The position numbers and the translations under genes were made by a program. From Rhodococcus sp. HM1 (GTDB lineage Bacteria; Actinomycetota; Actinomycetes; Mycobacteriales; Mycobacteriaceae): 64,000 nt of DNA. The DNA is taken from NCBI RefSeq assembly GCF_023218075.1, contig NZ_JALPTB010000018.1:1-64000 (forward strand), in the 5' to 3' direction. Each line of letters begins with the position of its first letter. Positions within the stretch are counted from its first letter, which is position 1. The notes below the pieces were generated by a model, which did no database searches, was not told where the DNA came from, and saw nothing but the letters and a program-made list of their open reading frames with translations. Of the stretch, positions 36,719-43,697 are shown piece by piece.

Positions 36719-36746
36719 GTAAGTAGGCACTCGAGAGTGCGTAACT
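36719..36746. promoter_or_regulatory. Dyad operator candidate in the oxidoreductase-hxlR intergenic region
   Basis: GCACTC (36728-36733) and GAGTGC (36735-36740) form an inverted repeat, extended outward by GTAAG on the left and CTTxx on the right with mismatches. It sits between the divergent oxidoreductase and HxlR genes and 28 bases upstream of the hxlR start, as expected for an HxlR operator controlling both. Confidence 0.5.
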
Positions 36747-36773
36747 TCCTTCGCTTACGGGGAGGAGCCGGCG

Positions 36774-37226
36774 ATGGCAACGACGACCGCGGCCGACAAA
36801 CGGGCACACGCCAAGCTCGAATACGACGCGTACCTGGCCGCGTGCCCCAGCCGCCGACTGCTCGATCGGATCTCCGACAAGTGGGTCGCCCTGGTGCTCG
36901 CGGCCCTCGGGGACGAGACCGGCGCACCCCGTTCGCTGCGGTATTCGGAACTGTCCCGGCACCTCGCGGGAGTCAGCCAGAAGATGCTCACGCAGACGTT
37001 GCGCAACCTCGAGCGCGACGGTCTGGTCACGCGCACCGTCACACCCACCGTGCCGGTGACCGTCACGTACGAACCGACCGCTCTCGGCCTGTCGCTCCAC
37101 GCGCTGATGAAGCAGGTGAAGGCGTGGGCGGAAGCGAACATGGACGAAGTGCTCACCAATCGTGAGCAGTACGACGCACGGGCGGCGGCCTCGCCAATCA
37201 CCGATTCCCATGGATCACAGCCGTAA
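36774..37226 (+). CDS. HxlR-family transcriptional regulator
   Basis: 150-residue winged-helix regulator. The HxlR pattern is clear: CPSRRLLDRISDKWVALVLAAL, then RYSELSRHLAGVSQKMLTQTLRNLERDGLVTR, then YEPTALGLSL. One cysteine (residue 25) lies at the N-terminal position often used for thiol-based sensing in HxlR proteins such as HypR and QorR. GGGGAGGAG precedes the ATG. It probably controls the divergent quinone oxidoreductase. Confidence 0.92.
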   Translation: MATTTAADKRAHAKLEYDAYLAACPSRRLLDRISDKWVALVLAALGDETGAPRSLRYSELSRHLAGVSQKMLTQTLRNLERDGLVTRTVTPTVPVTVTYEPTALGLSLHALMKQVKAWAEANMDEVLTNREQYDARAAASPITDSHGSQP

Positions 37227-37236
37227 CATCGATCCC

Positions 37237-37824
37237 ATGAACCACCGCCGCGTCGCCGTCGTCGCCGTTGCCGCTGTCGCGGCCCTGACCCTGGCCGGGT
37301 GCGCCGATTCGCAGAGCCCCGCGCCGCCGGCGTCGGCCGGCACGATCCCCACCACCACCGCACCCGCGGCGGCGAAGAACCTCCCCGTCGACGCGGCCGC
37401 CAAGTCGGCGCCGGCAGCGCCCGGTTCGAAGCTGACGGTCACCGACATCCGCACCGGCACCCACGACGGCTTCGATCGCGTGGTCTACGAACTCGGCGGC
37501 AGCGGCACACCGGGCTGGCGCGTCGCTTACGTCGACCGTGCCGTGCAGGACGGCAGCGGAAACGAGGTCGCGGTCGCGGGCGGAGCGATCCTGCAGGTTC
37601 TCATCGACGGTTCCGCCTACCCGTTCGACAGCGGCGTGGAGCAGTACGCCGGCCCGCAACCGGTGCTCGCGGCGCCCGGCGGCTCGGTCGTCGAGGTCAA
37701 CGGCGCAGGTGTGTTCGAGGGCGTCACCCAGTCGTTCATCGGGATCAAGGATCCCGACACGCCGTTCTCGGTGTACTCCCTGACCGGCCCGACCCGCCTC
37801 GTGATCGACGTGGCGCGCCCGTAG
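37237..37824 (+). CDS. AMIN-like domain lipoprotein
   Basis: 195 residues with a lipoprotein signal peptide: hydrophobic core VAVVAVAAVAALTLAGC with lipobox LAGC, Cys near residue 22. A Pro/Ala/Thr-rich linker (residues 25-65) leads to a beta-rich domain (VTDIRTGTHDGFDRVVYELGG to LTGPTRLVIDVARP) that resembles AMIN-like domains of actinobacterial envelope lipoproteins. Function unknown; a cell-wall binding role is inferred from the fold. The start is ten bases after the HxlR stop. Confidence 0.85.
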   Translation: MNHRRVAVVAVAAVAALTLAGCADSQSPAPPASAGTIPTTTAPAAAKNLPVDAAAKSAPAAPGSKLTVTDIRTGTHDGFDRVVYELGGSGTPGWRVAYVDRAVQDGSGNEVAVAGGAILQVLIDGSAYPFDSGVEQYAGPQPVLAAPGGSVVEVNGAGVFEGVTQSFIGIKDPDTPFSVYSLTGPTRLVIDVARP

Positions 37825-37867
37825 GGCACTCATCCCGAACGGGCGTTCCAGACAGCGTCGACCTCGG

Positions 37868-38155
37868 TCAATACCGCATCACGTGCAGGATCGCGCCGGC
37901 GGTCCACATCGCGAGAATCGCCAGCGGGAGCGTCGCCATCGACACGACCAACCCCGCACCGAGATGGCGCACACGGCCAGAGAAGAGACAACAGACGAGG
38001 CCGGACACGAATGGCAACGCCAGGGCGGTCCAGCCGAATTCACGTGGGACCCAGAACGGTACGGTCGCCTGGACCACGATCCCGGCAACCACACCGATCA
38101 GACTCGCCGGGCCGAACACTCGTCCGGGCGCAATCCGGGTCTCGTCGGCTACCAC
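37868..38155 (-). CDS. Small membrane protein, last gene of ESX-like operon
   Basis: 95 residues with three hydrophobic segments (ASLIGVVAGIVVQATVPFWV, TALALPFVSGLVCCLF, LVVSMATLPLAILAMWTAGAI). The GTG start overlaps the upstream stop by one base (TAGTG), indicating tight coupling to the other genes of the operon. No family recognised. It could be an immunity or membrane-anchoring partner of the WXG100-like protein, which is inference from context only. Confidence 0.7.
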   Translation of the reverse strand: MVADETRIAPGRVFGPASLIGVVAGIVVQATVPFWVPREFGWTALALPFVSGLVCCLFSGRVRHLGAGLVVSMATLPLAILAMWTAGAILHVMRY

Positions 38156-38481
38156 TACCGCACCACCAGAATCACACCGCCGTAGATCGCAACCAGCGAT
38201 CCCACCGCGACCCCCAGCGCGACCCCGGCGCGGATCCGCGACGTGGTCCGCAGCAGCACCGCCGAGGCGAGCGGTGTCAGAATCGCCGCGAGAACCACCA
38301 ACGCCACAAGTAGTTGGGGCTCATTCGTGTCGTCCATCCCGAACGCCTCGAAAACGAATATGGCAATCGCGAACGTGAACGCGAGCGAGATCGGTACCAT
38401 CACAGTCGCTGATCCCCAGAACAGCCCGTCGGTAGCCACGCGGGGCTTCAGTTCCTGTCCAGTCACATTCAGCTGCCTCAC
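38155..38481 (-). CDS. Small membrane protein of ESX-like operon
   Basis: 108 residues with three hydrophobic segments (VMVPISLAFTFAIAIFVF, LLVALVVLAAILTPLASAVLL, AGVALGVAVGSLVAIYGGVIL). GTG 38481 overlaps the stop of the large gene by four bases (GTGA), so this start is preferred to the longer frame to 38613. Together with the next gene it makes a pair of three-helix proteins. No family recognised; likely partner or immunity role is inferred. Confidence 0.72.
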   Translation of the reverse strand: MRQLNVTGQELKPRVATDGLFWGSATVMVPISLAFTFAIAIFVFEAFGMDDTNEPQLLVALVVLAAILTPLASAVLLRTTSRIRAGVALGVAVGSLVAIYGGVILVVR

Positions 38482-39797
38482 GACCGTCCTCCGTGCGCCC
38501 ACGCGAGGTTCACTTCTTGGAGCGCCATGGGCTGCACGCCATCGAAACGTTCTGTGGCCGAGGAGTAGTCGCCCAGAGTGTGATCGAACGGTAGGTTGCC
38601 GAGCGGGCCCCACTTCGAGCCGCTGTCAGCCGGGTCGATATAGATCTGTTGCGTACTGCCGGATACTGAATCCTGATAGATCTCCAAAGACGGATAGTTC
38701 CCGATCTGCGCGGCAACACCGACCCTCTCCGGACCAGGAGCGAGAACTATGTCCCCTTTCACGGAATGAAATGTCGTCAGTGCCTCCGAATCGAGAGGCG
38801 GCAGTGCATTCGTCGCCTCGTACACAAGTCGTACCGACCCGTCCGAGAGCTGCTGTACGTTCACCGCAGGAGCACCGACTTCCACTTCGCCTGTCACCCC
38901 GACGGACGGATTCTGACGCGCAATCACGACGCCGTTCTCGTAGTCCACGTACAGCGAAACCCTCGTTCGTTCCGGATCGAACGTCGGATCCTCGTCTCGA
39001 TCATCACCGAGATCGTTGTGAATGAAGTTGACAACTTCACCAGCCGGAATAAAGAGACCCATTCGGACGATCCCCTGCCCCGGGACCGGTTCGATACGGC
39101 CGACCACCACTTCGGCGCGCACGCCCTGGTTCTTGTCCAGATAACTTGTGGTGTCGAGAGCCATCGCGGTACGCCAATCGACCGCGGTCGCCGGGCGTCG
39201 TCCGAACATCGTGTCGAATGCGATCGAGGCAGCGGTCAATCGTCCCGGAGTCGAGACAGCAGACTCCCGCAACTCCGGGGGCACGCCCTGCGGGCTGTTC
39301 GACGACAGTTCACCGGCGAGCGCCTCCAACGCAGCCGCAAGACTTCCGTCGATCGCCCGGATCCCTTCGACGGCATTCCGAATCCGTTCTGCGAAGTAGT
39401 CTGCGAGTTCGTCCTGGCGAGCCCTGAGTTCATCGTCGGCCGCAGGCCTCGGGGTCAGCGCCCAATCTTCACCGACGATGAACAGTTCCTCCGCCTCAGC
39501 CACCACTGCTCGCAGGAACTCCAGCATCGATTCGAGTTCACGGGCACTTCCGTCGTAGGCGTCGACGATCGCCTGCACCGTTCCCGCAAGGCGTCGAACC
39601 TCGTCGTACTCGTCGTCTGCTCGGTGCGCTGCCGCATCGAAGGCGATTCCGGTCCATTCCGGAGCCATTCCACGAACGTCGTTGCGCATGGTTCCGGCCA
39701 CGTCGACGATCGATCGGCAAATCCCGTCCAGGTTCGAGGCCGTCACGGTCAGGTCCGACGATTTCCACAGCTCGATCTGAGACCGGCTCGGGGTCAC
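38478..39797 (-). CDS. WXG100-like protein with novel C-terminal beta-rich domain
   Basis: 439 residues. The N-terminal 150 residues are helical and carry EWTGIAFDAAAHRA, a W-x-G turn typical of type VII secretion substrates. Residues 200-439 are beta-rich, with segments such as GLFIPAGEVVNFIHNDLGDD, RVSLYVDYENGVVIARQNPSVG and, at the C-terminus, PSLEIYQDSV and GPLGNLPFDHTLGDY. I do not recognise this domain as any known enzyme. Base composition is unusual: 38641-38700 is 27 of 60 G+C by my count, against clearly higher values in neighbours. The start overlaps the EspC-like gene by ATGA and the stop overlaps the membrane gene by GTGA. A secreted effector or surface protein is plausible. Confidence 0.85.
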   Translation of the reverse strand: MTPSRSQIELWKSSDLTVTASNLDGICRSIVDVAGTMRNDVRGMAPEWTGIAFDAAAHRADDEYDEVRRLAGTVQAIVDAYDGSARELESMLEFLRAVVAEAEELFIVGEDWALTPRPAADDELRARQDELADYFAERIRNAVEGIRAIDGSLAAALEALAGELSSNSPQGVPPELRESAVSTPGRLTAASIAFDTMFGRRPATAVDWRTAMALDTTSYLDKNQGVRAEVVVGRIEPVPGQGIVRMGLFIPAGEVVNFIHNDLGDDRDEDPTFDPERTRVSLYVDYENGVVIARQNPSVGVTGEVEVGAPAVNVQQLSDGSVRLVYEATNALPPLDSEALTTFHSVKGDIVLAPGPERVGVAAQIGNYPSLEIYQDSVSGSTQQIYIDPADSGSKWGPLGNLPFDHTLGDYSSATERFDGVQPMALQEVNLAWAHGGRS

Positions 39798-40213
39798 GGG
39801 AGGTCCCCCATGGTAGCGAGTTGCGCCGCGAATACGCCCTCGGCGACCTGGTAATCCCCGGCCGATCCTCTCGCGAGACCCGACATGTACGCGATCCGGT
39901 CTGCCGCGGCAACGGTCGCGGCATTCAGCGCCTGAACTACCGCGACGCTGACCTGCGCGGTACGACTTCCGGGGAATCGCACAACCGAGTCCCCACGCCC
40001 GAGGCCCTCCGAAAGCTCCTCGATCGCTTCCGTCGCCGAATCGAGCAATCCGGACAATCGCCGGAGCTCTTCGGGATTCACCCGGAAGAGGTCGACTGCA
40101 CTCGGGGGCCCCGGGTCGACCGTGCCCGGAGACGAGTCCCCCGACTCGCCGAGCATCGCTTCCATGTAGTCGTCGACGAATACAGCAGACTCGCTCGGGA
40201 CAGCACTGGTCAC
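39794..40213 (-). CDS. EspC-like (DUF2580-type) ESX-associated protein
   Basis: 139 residues. After a disordered N-terminus, residues 40-139 are two long helices beginning FRVNPEELRRLSGLLDSATEAIEELS and ending DYQVAEGVFAAQLATM, the pattern of EspC-type partner proteins of type VII secretion. GTG 40213 has GGGGGAA about nine bases upstream. Its stop overlaps the start of the WXG100-like gene by four bases, so the two proteins are likely a secreted pair. The operon starts here; an exporter gene diverges 193 bases away. Confidence 0.8.
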   Translation of the reverse strand: MTSAVPSESAVFVDDYMEAMLGESGDSSPGTVDPGPPSAVDLFRVNPEELRRLSGLLDSATEAIEELSEGLGRGDSVVRFPGSRTAQVSVAVVQALNAATVAAADRIAYMSGLARGSAGDYQVAEGVFAAQLATMGDLP

Positions 40214-40345
40214 GTTTCGAAATTCCCCCCGCTCAGTGGACGACGCGCTCGCGTCCTTCCGGCTCCCCCTCCGGCCGGGTGAGAGTATCACCGTCACGAG
40301 GCGCGCAAGCGACACGCTGTGGGGCAGGTGTGTCGCCGACTACCC

Positions 40346-40376
40346 TTGACCTCGAGCCTGCTCGAGGTTCTACGGT
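40346..40376 (+). promoter_or_regulatory. MerR/SoxR-type promoter with 19-base spacer
   Basis: TTGACC (40346-40351) and TACGGT (40371-40376) are separated by 19 bases, longer than the usual 17. The spacer holds the palindrome ACCTCGAGCCTGCTCGAGGT (40349-40368), nine-base arms around CT. An over-long spacer with a central palindrome is the hallmark of promoters activated by MerR-family proteins, and the sequence resembles SoxR boxes. It leads into the ABC exporter at 40407. Confidence 0.8.
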
Positions 40377-40406
40377 CGGGGCTACGAGAGAGGGAGGCTC
40401 CGCGAG

Positions 40407-42308
40407 ATGAGCATGGAAATCACCGCGTGGAACGCGATGTACAACGCGATGCACGCACACAACGACCGTCGGCCGTTCTCACGTGAAAGCCTGCGCCGGA
40501 TCGGCGCGTTCGCCCGTCCGCATCGCCGCAACATCTTGTTCTACCTGGTGCTCAGCGTCGTGATCGCGGCGCTCGGTGTGGCGACACCGGTGCTGGCAGG
40601 CCGGGTGGTCAACGCCATCGTCGATCACGCCGCACTGTCCGTGGTCCTCGGGTTGGCGGTGCTCATCGCCGGCATCGCGATCGTCGAGGCCGGGCTCGCG
40701 ATCGCGAATCGCTGGTTGTCGGCGAGCATCGGCGAGGACCTGATCCTGGATCTGCGCACCACCGTGTTCGATCACGTCCAGCGCATGCCCATCGCGTTCT
40801 TCACCCGCACCCGCACCGGTGCGCTGGTCAGTCGGCTGAACAACGACGTCATCGGCGCGCAGCGCGCCTTCAGCGACACCCTCTCCGGTGTCGTCGGCAA
40901 CATCGTCACACTCGTCATCACGCTCGTCGTGATGATCGGAATCTCGTGGCAGATCACGCTTCTCGCACTGCTGTTGTTGCCGATCTTCGTGATTCCCGCG
41001 CGGCACATGGGAACTCGCCTCGCCCGATTGAGTCGTGAAGCCGCGAACCACAATTCGGTGATGAGCACCCAGATGACCGAACGGTTCTCCGCCCCTGGCG
41101 CCACGCTCGTCAAGCTGTTCGGCCGGCCGGACCACGAATCCGCCGAGTTCGCGATCCGGGCTCGACGCGTCCGCGACATCGGAGTCCGCACGGCGATGCT
41201 GCAGTCCGTCTTCGTCACCGCACTAACCCTCGTCTCGGCTCTGGCGCTCGCGCTCGTCTACGGCCTCGGCGGCTTCTACGCTCTGCGCGGCCAGCTCGAC
41301 GCCGGCTCGGTGGTGGCGATGGCGATGCTGCTCACCCGCCTGTACTCGCCGCTCACAGCCCTGGCCAGCGCCCGGATGGATGTCATGAGCGCGATGGTCA
41401 GCTTCGAGCGGGTCTTCGAGGTGCTCGACCTGAAGCCGTTGATCGTCGAGGCCCCCGGCGCGCGCGACGTGCCGCCGGGACCGGTGTCGGTGGAACTGCG
41501 CAACGTGAGCTTCGCCTACCCCTCCGCCGACAAGGTGTCGCTGGCGTCGCTCGAGGAGGTCGCGGTCCTGGACACCCGCGGCGGCGAAACCGTGCTGCAC
41601 GACATCGATTTCCGGGTCGAACCGGGACAGATGGTGGCGCTGGTCGGCTCGTCCGGTGCCGGAAAATCCACCGTGGCGCAGCTGATTCCGCGTCTGTACG
41701 ACGTGGATTCCGGACAGGTGCTACTGAACGGCATCGACGTGCGGGAGCTGACGGCCTCGTCGATCCGTGCCACGGTCGGCCTGGTCACCCAGGACGGGCA
41801 CCTGTTCCACGAGTCGGTGCGGCAGAATCTGCTGCTGGCCCGGCCGACGGCCACCGAGGACGAGCTGTGGGACGCGCTGCGCCGAGCCCGCCTGCACGAT
41901 CTGATCGCCTCGTTGCCGGACGGACTGGACACCGTCGTCGGCGAACGCGGCTACCGGCTCTCCGGCGGTGAACGCCAGCGGCTGACGATCGCGCGGCTGT
42001 TGCTCGCACACCCGCGCGTCGTGATCCTCGACGAGGCCACCGCGCACCTGGATTCGACCTCGGAGGCCGCGGTGCAGGAGGCGCTGACCGAAGCACTGGC
42101 CGGCCGGACCTCGGTGGTCATCGCGCACCGGCTGTCGACGATCCGGGCCGCCGATCAGATCCTGGTCGTGGAGGGCGGGCGCATCGTCGAACGGGGTACG
42201 CACACCGAGCTGCTCGCGGCCGGCGGCCGTTACGAGCAGCTGTATCGCACCCAGTTTGCCGATTCCGGAAAGTATTCGTCCGCGTTCGCCCCGATACTCG
42301 AAGCATGA
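40407..42308 (+). CDS. ABC exporter, fused membrane and ATPase domains
   Basis: 633-residue multidrug-type half-transporter that acts as a dimer. Residues 30-330 form the six-helix ABC membrane domain (ILFYLVLSVVIAALGVATPVL onward; coupling region FTRTRTGALVSRLNNDV). The nucleotide-binding domain has Walker A GSSGAGKST, Q-loop VTQDGHLF, signature LSGGERQR, Walker B VVILDEAT and H-loop IAHRLS. An insertion (DKVSLASLEEVAVLDTRGG) lies between the first ATPase strand and Walker A. GGGAGG precedes the ATG. It lies behind a MerR-type promoter and its stop overlaps the next gene by ATGA, suggesting redox- or drug-inducible export. Confidence 0.93.
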   Translation: MSMEITAWNAMYNAMHAHNDRRPFSRESLRRIGAFARPHRRNILFYLVLSVVIAALGVATPVLAGRVVNAIVDHAALSVVLGLAVLIAGIAIVEAGLAIANRWLSASIGEDLILDLRTTVFDHVQRMPIAFFTRTRTGALVSRLNNDVIGAQRAFSDTLSGVVGNIVTLVITLVVMIGISWQITLLALLLLPIFVIPARHMGTRLARLSREAANHNSVMSTQMTERFSAPGATLVKLFGRPDHESAEFAIRARRVRDIGVRTAMLQSVFVTALTLVSALALALVYGLGGFYALRGQLDAGSVVAMAMLLTRLYSPLTALASARMDVMSAMVSFERVFEVLDLKPLIVEAPGARDVPPGPVSVELRNVSFAYPSADKVSLASLEEVAVLDTRGGETVLHDIDFRVEPGQMVALVGSSGAGKSTVAQLIPRLYDVDSGQVLLNGIDVRELTASSIRATVGLVTQDGHLFHESVRQNLLLARPTATEDELWDALRRARLHDLIASLPDGLDTVVGERGYRLSGGERQRLTIARLLLAHPRVVILDEATAHLDSTSEAAVQEALTEALAGRTSVVIAHRLSTIRAADQILVVEGGRIVERGTHTELLAAGGRYEQLYRTQFADSGKYSSAFAPILEA

Positions 42309-42823
42309 GCATCCCCACCGAATCCGAGCTGCTGCTCGAGATCCTCGGCAACCAGCACGACGCGTTCCGCAACGCGGTCTCCGGGCTCACCGAGGAACAG
42401 GCACGCTCGGTGCCGAGCGCGTCGTCGATGAGCCTGGCGTCGCTGCTCGCGCACGTCGTCGACGGCGAGGTCGCCGCCGCCGACCGTATCGCCGGAACCA
42501 ACAGCCGCCCCGACGACCCGGTCGAGGCATGGACGTCGGGCTGGCTCGTCGGCGACGACGAGACCGTCGCCGACCAGATCGCGAAGCTCGACGCGGCCGC
42601 GGCCCGGCTCGCCCAGCTGGTCCGCGACGAACCGGATCTCGACCGCGTCGTCGACATTCCCGACGACGTGGCCCGCTACCTGGACCAGGGGGTGCCGTTC
42701 ACGGTGCGGTTCCTGCTGCTGCACCAGATCGAGGAGTGGGCGCGGCACGCAGGCCACGCCGACATCATCCGCGAGTCGATCGACGGTGCCACGGCCGACG
42801 TCCTCGCCGGTCACGCCTGGTAG
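42305..42823 (+). CDS. DinB/mycothiol S-transferase-fold protein (DUF664-like)
   Basis: 172 residues with the DinB-like four-helix fold. Metal-ligand candidates are His in LLAHVVDGE near residue 50 and the cluster HQIEEWARHAGHAD near 140-152, typical of actinobacterial DUF664/DinB enzymes, several of which use mycothiol or bacillithiol. The ATG overlaps the exporter stop, so it belongs to the same transcript and could detoxify compounds handled by the exporter. The exact activity is not known. Confidence 0.85.
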   Translation: MSIPTESELLLEILGNQHDAFRNAVSGLTEEQARSVPSASSMSLASLLAHVVDGEVAAADRIAGTNSRPDDPVEAWTSGWLVGDDETVADQIAKLDAAAARLAQLVRDEPDLDRVVDIPDDVARYLDQGVPFTVRFLLLHQIEEWARHAGHADIIRESIDGATADVLAGHAW

Positions 42824-42827
42824 GGAC

Positions 42828-43613
42828 ATGAAAATCGATGCGGCCGGCGCCGCGCAGAACACGCCTCTCGAACGAGTGGCCCGGGTGGGTCAGGCGACCA
42901 GCGGCGTCGTCCACGCGCTGATCGGATACATCGTCGTGCGACTCGCCATGGGCGAGTCCGGTGCCGCCGACCAGTCCGGTGCGCTGGCCACGATGGCCGC
43001 GGCGCCCGGAGGCACCGCCGTCCTGTGGGTCACCGCGGTGACGCTCGCGGCCCTCGCACTGTGGCGGCTGACCGAAGCGTTGATGGGTAAACGGTCCGAT
43101 CTCGAGGAACCGTCGACGCTGGACCGGTTCAAGTCCGCGGGCGTCGCGATCGCGTATGCGGCGCTCGCGTTCACCGCCCTGCAGTTCGCGCTGGGAAGCG
43201 GACGGTCCAGCAGCGAGCAGAGCGTCGGGCTGAGCGCACGATTGATGCAATCCGGCGCCGGCAAGACGGTGCTCGTCGTCGCCGGGCTCATTGCCGTGGG
43301 GATCGGCGGATACCACGTGTACAAGGGCATGAGCCGGAACTTCCTCGACGACCTGCACCGTCCGGTGCCGGGCGTCGCGACGGTGCTCGGCGTCGTCGGT
43401 TACACCGCGAAGGGACTGGCGATCGCAGGCGCGGGAATCCTGGTCGTCATCGCGACCTTCACGTCCGACCCGGCCAAGGCGACCGGGCTGGACGGTGCCC
43501 TGAAGACGCTGGGCACCGCCCCGTTCGGACAGGTCCTTCTGTGGGCGGCCGGACTGGGCATCGTCGTCTACGGTGCCTACTGCTTCGTCCTGGCGCGCTA
43601 CGGAAGGATGTGA
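42828..43613 (+). CDS. DUF1206 membrane protein
   Basis: 261 residues with three repeated two-helix units, as in DUF1206: RVARVGQATSGVVHALIGYIVVRLAM, then FKSAGVAIAYAALAFTALQFAL with TVLVVAGLIAVGIGGYHVYKGM, then LGVVGYTAKGLAIAGAGILVVIATF with VLLWAAGLGIVVYGAYCFVLARYGRM. The function of DUF1206 is unknown. The ATG is four bases after the DinB-like stop. The gene ends at the edge of a 24-base tandem repeat. Confidence 0.88.
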   Translation: MKIDAAGAAQNTPLERVARVGQATSGVVHALIGYIVVRLAMGESGAADQSGALATMAAAPGGTAVLWVTAVTLAALALWRLTEALMGKRSDLEEPSTLDRFKSAGVAIAYAALAFTALQFALGSGRSSSEQSVGLSARLMQSGAGKTVLVVAGLIAVGIGGYHVYKGMSRNFLDDLHRPVPGVATVLGVVGYTAKGLAIAGAGILVVIATFTSDPAKATGLDGALKTLGTAPFGQVLLWAAGLGIVVYGAYCFVLARYGRM

Positions 43614-43697
43614 CCGGACCGGACCGTCACAACTCGACCGGACCGGACCGTCACAACTCGACCGGATCGGACCGTCACAACTCGACCGGATCGGTCA
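43612..43697. repeat. 24-base tandem repeat between convergent DUF1206 and helicase genes
   Basis: Three full copies of a 24-base unit (containing ACCGGACCGGACCGTCACAAC) run from 43612 to 43683, followed by a partial fourth that ends in the helicase stop codon. The third and fourth copies share an ACCGGATCGG variant. The array fills the whole gap between the two stop codons. Confidence 0.85.

Noticed and set aside
37868-40213. Calling the WXG100-like gene a polymorphic toxin outright
   Set aside because: The C-terminal domain shows no recognised toxin motif, and the membrane proteins are only candidates for immunity, so this is kept as a hypothesis.
43612-43697. Possible CRISPR array in the 24-base repeats
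   Set aside because: The units are directly adjacent with no unique spacers and no cas genes nearby; it is a simple tandem repeat.
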